A stretch of DNA of 64,000 nucleotides, from assembly GCA_037145635.1 (NCBI GenBank), contig JBBCXB010000001.1, positions 186,001-250,000 on the forward strand. The letters are read 5' to 3'. The translations under genes and the position numbers were made by a program. The first letter of the stretch is position 1. The number at the start of each line of letters is the position of its first letter. The notes beneath the pieces were generated by a model. That model made no database searches. It was not told where the DNA came from and was given only the letters and a program-made list of their open reading frames with translations. Below, piece by piece: positions 25,106 to 33,134 of this stretch. Source of the stretch: JAATFS01 sp037145635 (GTDB lineage Bacteria > Pseudomonadota > Gammaproteobacteria > Xanthomonadales > Xanthomonadaceae).

Positions 25106-26448
25106 AGCGCTGGCTGGTGCTGTGCCTGCTGCCGGCCGTGGCCCTGGCGGCCACGCCGCGCGACGACTACCGCCAGCAGTGGCCGCTGCAACTGGCGCGG
25201 GCCGGTGCCGGGGCCTACTACGTGACGCTGACGCCCGACGTGTACCGCACCGCGCACGACGCGCAGGCGCTGGACCTGCAGCCGCTCAACGCCGCCGGCC
25301 AGGCGCTGCCCGCCGCGCTGGCGCCGCCGGAAGCGGCGCTGGAAGGCCCGTCGCGGCGGCAGCCGCTGCCGGTGTTCGCGCTGCCGCCGTCGGCGTTGCA
25401 GGACGACGGCGTGCTGCAGGTGGTGGCCGAGCGCGACGCTTCCGGCGCGGTGCGCCGGATCGAGACCCAGACCGGCCCGGCCGTGCGCGCCGGCGGCGGC
25501 TGGCTGGTGGACGCCAGCGCGCTGTCCGCGCCGATGCGCGCGCTGTTGCTGGAATGGCCGGCGCAGCCGCGGGTGCAGGTGGAGGTGCGGCTCGAGGGCA
25601 GCCAGGACCTGCGGCGTTGGTCGGTGATCGAGCCGCGGGTGACCCTGCTGGAACTGGCCAACGCGCGCGAGCGCCTGCAGCAGCGGCGCCTGCCGCTCGG
25701 CGCCGGCGCGCGCTACCTGCGCGTGGTGCCGCTGGCCGGCGAACTGCCGGCGCTGACCGCCGCGTATGCCGAGCTCGCGAGCGCGCCGCCGCCTGCCGCC
25801 TGGCAGTGGCTCACGCTGGCCGGCCGCGCGCGCGGGCCGGGCTTCGAGTTCACCCTGGACGGGCGCTTCCCGGTGGCGCAGGTGGACGTGACCGGCGGCG
25901 ACGCCGATGCCGTGGAGTGGACCCTGCAGAGCCGCGATGCCGAGGACGCGCCGTGGCTACCCCGCGCCGGGCCGTGGCTGGCGTACCGCCTGGGCGAGGC
26001 CGATCGCGGCGACCGCTCGCGGCCGCAGCCGCTGGCGCAGCCCACCCGCGACCGCTACTGGCGCTTGCTGCCACGCGCCGGCAGCACCCCGGCGGTGCCG
26101 CGGCTGCGCCTGGGCTACCGCCCCGAGCGGATGCTGTTCCTGGCCCAGGGCGCGGGCCCGTACGCGCTGGCGGCCGGCAGCGCCCGCGCACGTCGCAGCG
26201 ACGCGCCGCTGCCGCAGATGATAGACGCGCTGCGGCACACCCAAGGCGCGGCCTGGCAGCCGGCGCAGGCGACCCTGGCCCCGGCGCCGCAGGTGCTGGC
26301 CGGCACCGCCGCGCTGCAGCCGGCCGCGCCGCCGCGCGACTGGAAGGCCTGGCTGCTGTGGGCGCTGCTGGTGGCCGGTGCCGCGGTGGTGGCGGGCCTT
26401 GCGATCAGCCTGCTGCGCGGCGGCGGCACGCCGGACGACCGGCGCTGA
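25102..26448 (+). CDS. DUF3999 family protein, partner of DUF2339
   Basis: A 448-residue protein with a cleavable signal peptide (1-17, AVALAA). A large periplasmic beta-rich part follows, and one C-terminal membrane helix (about 415-437, WLLWALLVAGAAVVAGLAISLL). DUF3999 genes commonly sit beside DUF2339 genes, as here with an ATGA overlap. The two products may form one envelope complex. No catalytic motif is visible and the function is unknown. Confidence 0.82.
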   Translation: MKRWLVLCLLPAVALAATPRDDYRQQWPLQLARAGAGAYYVTLTPDVYRTAHDAQALDLQPLNAAGQALPAALAPPEAALEGPSRRQPLPVFALPPSALQDDGVLQVVAERDASGAVRRIETQTGPAVRAGGGWLVDASALSAPMRALLLEWPAQPRVQVEVRLEGSQDLRRWSVIEPRVTLLELANARERLQQRRLPLGAGARYLRVVPLAGELPALTAAYAELASAPPPAAWQWLTLAGRARGPGFEFTLDGRFPVAQVDVTGGDADAVEWTLQSRDAEDAPWLPRAGPWLAYRLGEADRGDRSRPQPLAQPTRDRYWRLLPRAGSTPAVPRLRLGYRPERMLFLAQGAGPYALAAGSARARRSDAPLPQMIDALRHTQGAAWQPAQATLAPAPQVLAGTAALQPAAPPRDWKAWLLWALLVAGAAVVAGLAISLLRGGGTPDDRR

Positions 26449-26473
26449 GCTGAGCGTGCGATGACGCGCGGGT

Positions 26474-26502
26474 TTGCCGCTGCGGCGGCGAGCACCGACA
26501 AT
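26474..26502 (+). promoter_or_regulatory. Promoter upstream of pgk
   Basis: TTGCCG (26474-26479), 17-bp spacer, GACAAT (26497-26502), then GGCCGC. The same arrangement occurs before the GNAT gene. It implies a leader of about 205 nt for pgk. Confidence 0.55.
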
Positions 26503-26717
26503 GGCCGCCTGTCTTCGTCCCCCGGAACCGCCGTTTGCCCGCGCATGACCGACGTTCCCGTGCCGGCGCCTGCGCGCCGCTGACGCCCCCGCGCCGTCCC
26601 GCGGTGCACGGCCTGTGCGAGCCGGCCCGGCGCGCCCGGGCGCCCTGGCTTCCGAGCGCCGCGCCGCCGCGTGCGGCGCCTCCCGTTTCCTCCCCGATCC
26701 CTGCGAGCTGAGAACCC

Positions 26718-27911
26718 ATGTCCATCGTCCGCATGACCGACCTCGACCTTTCCGGCAAGCGCGTGCTGATCCGCCAGGATCTGAACGTGCCGATCGACCA
26801 CGGCCGCATCACCTCCGAGCAGCGCATCACCGCCTCGATCCCGACCCTGCGCGCGGCGCTGGCGCAGGGCGCGGCGGTGATGGTCACCTCGCACCTGGGC
26901 CGCCCCAAGGAAGGCAGCTGGAGCGAGGAGGACTCGCTGGCGCCGGTGGCGCAGCGCCTGTCCGAGCTGCTGGAGATGCCGGTGCCGCTGCGGCGCGACT
27001 GGATCGACGGCGTCGAGGTCGCGCCGGGCGAGCTGGTGCTGCTGGAGAACTGCCGCATGAACGTGGGCGAGGGCAAGGACGACGAGGCGCTGGCGCGCAA
27101 GTACGCCGCGCTGTGCGACGTGTTCGTCATGGATGCCTTCGGCACCGCGCACCGCGCCCAGGCCTCCACCCACGGCGTGATCCGCTTCGCCCCGGTCGCG
27201 GCCGGCGGCCCGCTGCTGATGGCCGAGCTCGACGCGCTGGCCAAGGCGCTCGACCATCCGGCCAAGCCGCTGCTGGCGATCGTGGCCGGCAGCAAGGTTT
27301 CCACCAAGCTGGAGCTGCTGTCCAACCTGGTCAACAAGGTCGACCAGCTGATCGTCGGCGGCGGCATCGCCAACACCTTCATCGCCGCGGCCGGCCACGG
27401 CGTCGGCAAGTCGCTGTGCGAGCCGGACCTGATCGCCACCGCGCAGAAGATCGTCGCCGACGCCAAGGCCCGCGGCGCCGAGATCCCGCTGCCCACCGAC
27501 GTGGTGGTGGCCAAGCAGTTCCTGCCGGAGGCCGAGGCCACGGTGAAGGCGGTCGACGCGGTGGCCGAGGACGACCTGATCCTGGACATCGGCCCGGACA
27601 CCGCCGCCGCCTACGCCGCGCTGATCGCCCGGGCCGGCACCGTGGTGTGGAACGGCCCGGTCGGGGTGTTCGAGTTCGACGCCTTCAGCGGCGGCACCGA
27701 GACCCTGGCGCGCGCCATCGCGGACTCGCCGGCGTTCTCGATCGCCGGCGGCGGCGACACCCTGGCGGCGGTGGACAAGTACGGCATCGCGGGCCAGATC
27801 GGCTACATCTCCACCGGCGGCGGCGCCTTCCTCGAGTTCCTCGAGGGCAAGGCCCTGCCGGCCGTGACCGCGCTGCAGGACGCCGCCGCCCGGCCGCACC
27901 CGCAGTCCTGA
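26718..27911 (+). CDS. pgk: Phosphoglycerate kinase
   Basis: A 397-residue enzyme catalysing 1,3-bisphosphoglycerate + ADP to 3-phosphoglycerate + ATP. Substrate-side motifs are RQDLNVPIDHGRI, SHLGRP and MDAFGTAHRAQAS; nucleotide-side motifs are AGSKVSTK, NGPVGVFE and GGGDTLAAVDKYG. Full length for a bacterial PGK. Third conserved glycolytic gene of the cluster, with a long upstream region of 269 bp. Confidence 0.97.
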   Translation: MSIVRMTDLDLSGKRVLIRQDLNVPIDHGRITSEQRITASIPTLRAALAQGAAVMVTSHLGRPKEGSWSEEDSLAPVAQRLSELLEMPVPLRRDWIDGVEVAPGELVLLENCRMNVGEGKDDEALARKYAALCDVFVMDAFGTAHRAQASTHGVIRFAPVAAGGPLLMAELDALAKALDHPAKPLLAIVAGSKVSTKLELLSNLVNKVDQLIVGGGIANTFIAAAGHGVGKSLCEPDLIATAQKIVADAKARGAEIPLPTDVVVAKQFLPEAEATVKAVDAVAEDDLILDIGPDTAAAYAALIARAGTVVWNGPVGVFEFDAFSGGTETLARAIADSPAFSIAGGGDTLAAVDKYGIAGQIGYISTGGGAFLEFLEGKALPAVTALQDAAARPHPQS

Positions 27912-28045
27912 CCCAAGCCGTCGGCCGCGGCGGCGGACCCGCGCCTTCGCCGGCGCGGCCGCCGCACGCCGCGCGGCGCCCTCGTCCCCTCCCTGGGGCG
28001 CCTCTCCCGGCAGCGAGAGGGCGCCCGTCCGGAACCCCTGAGCCT

Positions 28046-28687
28046 ATGCGCACGATCTTCTTCGACATGGACGGCACCCTGATCGATTCCGAGCCCGGGA
28101 TCGTCGGCGGCATCCTGCACACCTTCGCCGAACTCGGGCGGACGCCGCCGCCGCCTGCCCAGCTGCGGGCCTGGATCGGCCCGCCGTTGCGCGACAGCTT
28201 CGGCGAGCAGTTCCCCGGCGATGCGGCCACGGTCGAGCGCGCGCTGGCGCTGTACCGCGAGCGCTACGACCGCGTCGGCTGGACCGAGCACCGCGTGTTC
28301 GACGGCATTCCCGAGCAGGTGGCCGCACTGCGGGCCGCCGGCCACCGGCTGGCGGTGGTGACCTCCAAGAACGAACGCTTCGCCCGCCGCATCCTCGAGC
28401 ACCTGCCGTTCGGGGCCTGCTTCGAGGACGTGATCGGCGCCAGCGACGACGGCCTGCGCCGCTTCAAGAACGACCTGATCGCCGAGGCGCTGCGCCGGCT
28501 CACGGTCGAGGTGGCCGATTGCGTGATGATCGGCGACCGCCGCATGGACATCGAAGGCGCCAACCACCACGGCATGCGCAGCATCGGCGTCCTGTGGGGC
28601 TTCGGCGACGAGGCCGAGCTGCGCCTGGCCGGTGCCGGCGCACTGGCGGCCACGCCGGCGCAGTTGCCGGGGTTGATCGACGGCTGA
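28046..28687 (+). CDS. HAD-superfamily phosphatase, phosphoglycolate phosphatase-like
   Basis: A 213-residue cytoplasmic HAD hydrolase. Motif I is DMDGTLIDS (residues 7-15, nucleophile and acid Asp), motif II VVTSKN, motif III Lys in FKND and motif IV GDRRMDIEGA. An alpha-helical cap lies between I and II. The pattern is closest to Gph/PpaX-type enzymes acting on phosphoglycolate or pyrophosphate. The substrate is inferred from sequence style and from its place between pgk and pyk. It starts 134 nt after pgk. Confidence 0.85.
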   Translation: MRTIFFDMDGTLIDSEPGIVGGILHTFAELGRTPPPPAQLRAWIGPPLRDSFGEQFPGDAATVERALALYRERYDRVGWTEHRVFDGIPEQVAALRAAGHRLAVVTSKNERFARRILEHLPFGACFEDVIGASDDGLRRFKNDLIAEALRRLTVEVADCVMIGDRRMDIEGANHHGMRSIGVLWGFGDEAELRLAGAGALAATPAQLPGLIDG

Positions 28688-28889
28688 GGCGGCGGGTGCG
28701 CGGCCTCCGCCCGCGGCCCGCCGCAGCCGGCGCGGCGGGGCGCGAGCGAGCGCCAGCACCGCCTGCCGCCAACGTACGCGTACGCATGGTGCGTGCGACA
28801 TGCCGTGAACGGGGGCGGGCTATGCCGCAATGCCATCCTGCGGCCGTGACGCCTGTGTTAAGTTTCGCGGCTTTTCCAGGGAGTCCACC

Positions 28890-30356
28890 ATGATCGAACG
28901 TCAGCGCCGCACCAAGATTCTCGCCACACTCGGGCCGGCGACCGATCCCCCGGGTGTCCTGGAGAACCTGTTCCGCGCCGGCGTCAACGTCGTGCGCCTG
29001 AACTTCAGCCACGGCGACCCCTCCGGCCAGGCCAAGCGGGCCGCCGAGGTCCGCGCCGCCGCCGCGCGCGTGGGCGCCGAGGTCGGCATCCTGGCCGACC
29101 TGCCGGGCCCGAAGATCCGCATCGAGCGTTTCGTCGACGGCAAGATCGCGCTGAAGGCCGGCGCGCGCTTCGACCTGGTGGCCGACCCCAACGCGCCGGC
29201 CGGCGACACCACCCAGGTCGGGGTCAGCTACCTCGGCCTGCCCAACGACGTGACCCCGGGCGACGTGCTGCTGCTCGACGACGGCCTGCTGCAGCTGCAG
29301 GTGGTCGAGGTGGACGGCGCGCGCATCGTCAACACCGTGCTCAACGACGGCGTGCTGTCCGACCGCAAGGGCCTGAACAAGCAGGGCGGCGGCCTGTCGC
29401 TGGGCGCGCTGACCGAGCGCGACAAGGAACTGATCGGCATCGTGGCCAAGATCGGCGTGGACTTCATCGCGGTGTCGTTCTGCCGCAACGCCGAGGACAT
29501 GAACGAGGCGCGCCGGATCGCCCAGCAGCACGGCTGCGATGCCGCGCTGGTGTCCAAGATCGAGCGCACCGAGGCGATCGACAACCTGGTGGAGATCGTC
29601 GAGGCCTCGGACGTGGTGATGGTGGCCCGCGGCGACCTGGGCGTGGAGATCGGCGACGCCGAGCTGCCCGGCCTGCAGAAGAAGATCATCAAGGAGTCGC
29701 TGGCGCAGAACAAGGTGGTCATCACCGCCACGCAGATGCTGCAGTCGATGGTGGAGAGCCCGATCCCGACCCGCGCCGAGGTGCTGGACGTGGCCAACGC
29801 GGTGATCGACGGCACCGATGCGGTGATGCTGTCGGCCGAGACCGCCGCCGGTGCCTACCCGGTCAAGGCGATCGAGGCGATGGCGCGCATCTGCCTGGGC
29901 GCCGAGCGCCAGTTCGAGATGGACACCGACTTCGAGGCCGCGCAGCGCAACCTCGAGCGCGCCGACCAGGCGATCGCGATGGCGACGATGTTCCTGTCCG
30001 AGCACATCAAGCTCGGCGGCGTGGTCGCGCTGACCGAGTCCGGCGGCACCCCGCGCTTCCTGTCGCGCTTCCGCTCGAACATGCCGATCTACGCCTTCAC
30101 CCGCCACGACGGCGCGCGCCGGCGCATGGCGCTGATGCGCGGCGTGTTCCCGATCAGCTTCGACAGCCGCGGCCTGACCCCGCGCGAGGCCGCCCGCGCG
30201 GCGATCCGCCTGCTGGTGGAAGCCGAGCGCATGGGCCCCGGCGACCGCGTGGTGTTCACCAGCGGCGAGCACATGGAGACGCACGGCGCCACCAACACGC
30301 TGCGCCTGCTCGAGGTCGGCCCGGACGGCCGCGCCAGCGGTCTCGGCGAGCTCTGA
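28890..30356 (+). CDS. pyk: Pyruvate kinase
   Basis: A 488-residue enzyme making pyruvate and ATP from phosphoenolpyruvate. Visible are the N-terminal RRTKILATLGPAT, VVRLNFSHG, the active-site SKIERTEAIDNL, MVARGDLGVEI and the metal/phosphate site TATQMLQSMVESPIPTRAE. A C-terminal allosteric domain follows. The start at 28890 places the RRTKI motif at residue 5, as usual. TGTTAAG at 28856-28862 is a possible -10. It is followed by two hairpins rather than a poly-T terminator. Confidence 0.97.
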   Translation: MIERQRRTKILATLGPATDPPGVLENLFRAGVNVVRLNFSHGDPSGQAKRAAEVRAAAARVGAEVGILADLPGPKIRIERFVDGKIALKAGARFDLVADPNAPAGDTTQVGVSYLGLPNDVTPGDVLLLDDGLLQLQVVEVDGARIVNTVLNDGVLSDRKGLNKQGGGLSLGALTERDKELIGIVAKIGVDFIAVSFCRNAEDMNEARRIAQQHGCDAALVSKIERTEAIDNLVEIVEASDVVMVARGDLGVEIGDAELPGLQKKIIKESLAQNKVVITATQMLQSMVESPIPTRAEVLDVANAVIDGTDAVMLSAETAAGAYPVKAIEAMARICLGAERQFEMDTDFEAAQRNLERADQAIAMATMFLSEHIKLGGVVALTESGGTPRFLSRFRSNMPIYAFTRHDGARRRMALMRGVFPISFDSRGLTPREAARAAIRLLVEAERMGPGDRVVFTSGEHMETHGATNTLRLLEVGPDGRASGLGEL

Positions 30357-30367
30357 CCCCGTCGCAC

Positions 30368-30392
30368 CGGCGCCCGCCTCGCGCGGGCGCCG
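30368..30392 (+). terminator. First of two twin hairpins after pyk
   Basis: 10-bp stem 30368-30377/30383-30392 with loop CTCGC, no T run. Its core (30371-30389) is repeated at 30408-30426. Confidence 0.55.
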
Positions 30393-30403
30393 TTCGTTGC
30401 CGC

Positions 30404-30430
30404 ACGACGCCCACCTCGCGTGGGCGTCGT
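30404..30430 (+). terminator. Second of two twin hairpins after pyk
   Basis: 11-bp stem 30404-30414/30420-30430, the same loop CTCGC. The core differs from the first copy only by a G-C to A-T pair change, which keeps pairing. Confidence 0.55.
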
Positions 30431-30468
30431 CGTATCCGCCCCCGCAGCCGTGGCGGCGCATCGCGCCG

Positions 30469-30492
30469 CCCCATTCCCCATTCCCGGCCCCC
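30469..30492. repeat. G-rich repeat element, copy 2 (one arm)
   Basis: Top strand C4-ATT-C4-ATT-C3-GG-C5. The complement reads GCCGGGAATGGGGAATGGGG, identical to the arm of copy 1. Only one arm is visible. The four G-runs on the minus strand also fit a G-quadruplex. It lies just upstream of the fba control region. Confidence 0.7.
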
Positions 30493-30509
30493 GATGTAAT
30501 CGTTTGCAC

Positions 30510-30528
30510 ACATTCCGTAACGGAATGT
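30510..30528. promoter_or_regulatory. 19-bp perfect palindrome upstream of fba
   Basis: ACATTCCGT-A-ACGGAATGT, 9-bp arms around one base. It covers the -35 position relative to the -10 TATACT at 30545-30550. It is probably the site of a regulator of the aldolase gene; the regulator is unknown. Confidence 0.7.
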
Positions 30529-30544
30529 CTACCGCTTTGGTCGC

Positions 30545-30550
30545 TATACT
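30545..30550 (+). promoter_or_regulatory. -10 box of fba
   Basis: TATACT, 34 nt before the start codon. No recognisable -35 at 16-18 bp; the palindrome occupies that place. Confidence 0.6.
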
Positions 30551-30583
30551 TTCGTTCTCCCCCGCCGCTGCCACAGGAACTAC

Positions 30584-31588
30584 ATGAGCATCGAACAGCT
30601 TGCCGAAACCGCCCAGGCCATGGTCGCCCCGGGCAAGGGCATCATCGCGATCGACGAGTCCACCAGCACCATCGCCAAGCGTTTCTCCGGCGTGGGGATC
30701 GAGAACAACGAAGAGAACCGCCGCGCCTACCGCGAGCTGCTGCTGACCACGCCCAAGCTCGGCGACTACATCTCCGGCGCGATCCTGTTCGACGAGACCA
30801 TCCGCCAGAAGACCAAGGACGGCGTGCCGTTCGCCAAGTACATGGCCGAGCACGGCATCATCCCGGGCATCAAGGTCGACAAGGGCGCGCAGCCGCTGGC
30901 CGGCATGCCGGGCGAGCTGGTCACCGAGGGCCTGGACGGGCTGCGTGCACGCCTGGAGGAGTACTACACGCTGGGCGCGCGCTTCGCCAAGTGGCGTGCG
31001 GTGATCAACATCGGCGAGGACATCCCGTCCGGGACCTGCATCGAGGCCAATGCCCACGCGCTGGCGCGCTATGCGGCGCTGTGCCAGGAGCAGGGCCTGG
31101 TGCCGATGGTCGAGCCGGAAGTGATCATGGACGGCGACCACGACATCGAGACCTGCTACGAAGTCACCGAGGCCACGCTGCGTTCGCTGTTCGGCGCGCT
31201 GTACGAGCAGAACGTGGTGCTGGAAGGCACCATCCTGAAGGCGTCGATGGTGATCTCGGGCAAGGGCTGCGAAGAGCAGGCCGGCGTCGAGGAAGTGGCC
31301 GAGTCCACCGTGATGTGCCTGAAGTCCACCGTGCCGGCGATCCTGCCGGGCATCGTGTTCCTGTCGGGCGGGCAGAGCGACGAGCAGTCCACCGCGCACC
31401 TCAATGCGATGAACCAGATCGGCAACCTGCCCTGGCCGCTGAGCTTCTCCTATGGCCGCGCGATGCAGCAGGCCGCGCTGAAGCTGTGGTCGCAGGACAT
31501 GACCGGCAATTTCGCCAAGGCGCAGCAGGTCATCTACGAGCGCGCCAAGGAGAACGGCCTGGCCGCGCTGGGCAAGTGGAAAGGCTGA
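30584..31588 (+). CDS. fba: Fructose-bisphosphate aldolase, class I
   Basis: A 334-residue Schiff-base aldolase that splits or forms fructose-1,6-bisphosphate. It has the N-terminal GKGIIAIDESTSTIAKRF, the Lys-containing LEGTILKASMV (K219, the expected Schiff-base lysine) and FLSGGQSDEQ. It resembles the eukaryote-type class I family rather than the metal-dependent class II enzyme usual in bacteria. The full glycolytic run gap-pgk-pyk-fba is on one strand. It has its own promoter region and a strong terminator. Confidence 0.96.
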   Translation: MSIEQLAETAQAMVAPGKGIIAIDESTSTIAKRFSGVGIENNEENRRAYRELLLTTPKLGDYISGAILFDETIRQKTKDGVPFAKYMAEHGIIPGIKVDKGAQPLAGMPGELVTEGLDGLRARLEEYYTLGARFAKWRAVINIGEDIPSGTCIEANAHALARYAALCQEQGLVPMVEPEVIMDGDHDIETCYEVTEATLRSLFGALYEQNVVLEGTILKASMVISGKGCEEQAGVEEVAESTVMCLKSTVPAILPGIVFLSGGQSDEQSTAHLNAMNQIGNLPWPLSFSYGRAMQQAALKLWSQDMTGNFAKAQQVIYERAKENGLAALGKWKG

Positions 31589-31644
31589 GCGGCGCCACCA
31601 AGCGCCGCCGGGCCATCGCCCGTCGCGTGCGCTGCGCCTGAAAG

Positions 31645-31670
31645 AACGCCGGCATTGCCGGCGTTTTTTT
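31645..31670 (+). terminator. Rho-independent terminator after fba
   Basis: AACGCCGGC (31645-31653), loop ATT, GCCGGCGTT (31657-31665), then T5. Perfect 9-bp stem. Confidence 0.93.
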
Positions 31671-31913
31671 GTGCGAGGGCAGCGCTTCCATCCGGCGGCA
31701 GGCTGCGTGTTCCGGCGACTGCCCGGTGGCCAGGGTGGAAGCCCTCCGGCAGACGTCGGCGATACCAATGTGCCCGGCACTGCGCCATCGTGCAGCCGCC
31801 CCTCTTTGCCGCCGTGACTTCGCCGGTGCGCGCCCGGGCGCGGCACGCATCCGTTCACCGCCTGCCGCTGTACGGCCACCGCCCGCGCACCGCGCGGACG
31901 AACCCCGGCCGGG
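31671..31913. other. Non-coding stretch between fba terminator and macrodomain gene
   Basis: About 240 bp between the fba terminator and the convergent macrodomain gene. Short open frames cross it, but none has a start signal or family-like sequence. I see no repeat or RNA structure. Confidence 0.5.
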
Positions 31914-32453
31914 TCAGGCCACGGCCGGTTCGGCGGTGGCCAGGGCCTGCAGGTAGGCCTTGCTGGTGGCGTCGTTGAAGGCGACCAGCACGATGCGCTT
32001 GGGGATGGCGTGCGAGCGCTGCCAGGCGACCGCCTCGGTCACCGCCACGCGCGCGGCCTGGTACAGCGGATAGCCGTAGATGCCGCAGCTGATCGCGGGA
32101 AACGCAATCGAGTCGAGCTGCATGCGCTCGGCCAGCCGCAGCGACTGCCAGTAGCAATTGGCCAGCAGCACTTCCTCGTCGTGCTTGCCGCCGCGCCAGA
32201 CCGGCCCGACGGTGTGGAACACGTGGCGGGCCTTCAGCGCGTAGCCGGGCGTGGCACGCACCTCGCCGGTGGGGCAGCGCACACCCGGGCGCAGCTCCGG
32301 CAAGCCGCGGCATGCCTCCAGCAGCTGCGGGCCGGCGGCGTGGTGGATCGCGCCGTCCACGCCACCGCCACCGAGCAAGGTCTCGTTGGCCGCGTTGACG
32401 ATGACGTCGACCGCCAGTTCGGTGATGTCGCCCTGCCAGATCTCGATCTTCAT
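31914..32453 (-). CDS. Macrodomain protein, O-acetyl-ADP-ribose deacetylase type
   Basis: A 179-residue cytoplasmic protein consisting of a single macrodomain. Visible motifs: QGDITELAVDVIVNAANETLLGGGGVDGAIHHAAG (given here only as a family signature at residues 6-40; key residues are D8, N21, N24, the G-rich loop and D34) and SCGIYGYP near residue 127. These bind ADP-ribose and catalyse deacetylation in MacroD-type enzymes such as YmdB. The start at 32451-32453 gives MKIEIWQGDI. Divergent from the next gene, 113 bp apart. Confidence 0.93.
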   Translation of the reverse strand: MKIEIWQGDITELAVDVIVNAANETLLGGGGVDGAIHHAAGPQLLEACRGLPELRPGVRCPTGEVRATPGYALKARHVFHTVGPVWRGGKHDEEVLLANCYWQSLRLAERMQLDSIAFPAISCGIYGYPLYQAARVAVTEAVAWQRSHAIPKRIVLVAFNDATSKAYLQALATAEPAVA

Positions 32454-32566
32454 GCGGCGATCATGGTTCGTGGGCAATGAGCGATGCGTGATGAATACGG
32501 GCGCAGACGGACGCCGCGACGGTACGCGCCCTGGACCTCGTCGCGCATAGCTTTCATGCTGTGCGG

Positions 32567-33022
32567 ATGGACGACAACCCGATTCCGGCGGACATCGCCG
32601 ACGCCCTCGCACGCGGGCAGACGATCCGCGCGATCAAGCGGCTGCGCGACCGCAGCGGCCTGGATCTCGGCCGGGCCAAGACCCAGGTCGAGGCATGGCA
32701 GCGCAGGCTGGAAACCGGGCCCGGTAGCGCGGGGGCGGTCCCGGGCGACGTAATGGAGCGGGACGGCCTGCCTGCCGTGGCGCTGGACGCGTTGTCGCAG
32801 GGGCGCACGATCGAGGCCATCGCACTCACCCGTGCGCAGTCTCCGGGGGTATCGCTGGCCGAGGCCAAGGCACGGGTCGAAGCGTACCCGCCGCGGGCGG
32901 CAGGGCCGCACGGGCCCAAGTCCCCCCTGGCACGCGGTGATGCCGTCGGAGGGTCTCGGTTGTGGGTGGTGTGGCTGTGCCTGGCGGTCGTGGTGGCGGT
33001 GGTCGGGTGGTGGCTGAGCTAG
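32567..33022 (+). CDS. Tail-anchored protein with two L7/L12 C-terminal-like repeats
   Basis: A 151-residue protein of unknown function. Two similar helical units are visible: residues 8-43 (ALARGQTIRAIKRLRDR, then LDLGRAKTQVEAW) and 64-102 (ALSQGRTIEAIALTRAQ, then VSLAEAKARVEAY). Each resembles the helix-loop-helix of the ribosomal protein L7/L12 C-terminal domain (GLxLxEAKxxVE). The C-terminus is one membrane helix (about 128-150, WVVWLCLAVVVAVVGWWL), so the repeats face the cytoplasm. ATG 32567 preferred; GTG 32561 possible. Divergent from the macrodomain gene. Confidence 0.75.
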   Translation: MDDNPIPADIADALARGQTIRAIKRLRDRSGLDLGRAKTQVEAWQRRLETGPGSAGAVPGDVMERDGLPAVALDALSQGRTIEAIALTRAQSPGVSLAEAKARVEAYPPRAAGPHGPKSPLARGDAVGGSRLWVVWLCLAVVVAVVGWWLS

Positions 33023-33134
33023 CTGCACCGTGGTCGCGTCGTGCGGCGCGCCCGAATGCCGGACAGGGCCCGCACGGGCGGGTCCGCGGCGCGCGCGGTC
33101 GGGCAGCGCGGGCCGGTGTCGCGAGGCCCGCGCC

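Noticed and set aside
26545..26583. 12-codon leader-like ORF upstream of pgk
   Set aside because: No regulatory codons, no ribosome site and no attenuator hairpins beyond background GC stems.
31655..31978. 107-codon plus-strand frame after fba
   Set aside because: Starts inside the fba terminator, no ribosome site, Arg/Pro-rich composition typical of noncoding frames.
33023..33134. Possible terminator between the L7/L12-like gene and cysK
   Set aside because: Several GC-rich partial stems but no clean hairpin and no T run.
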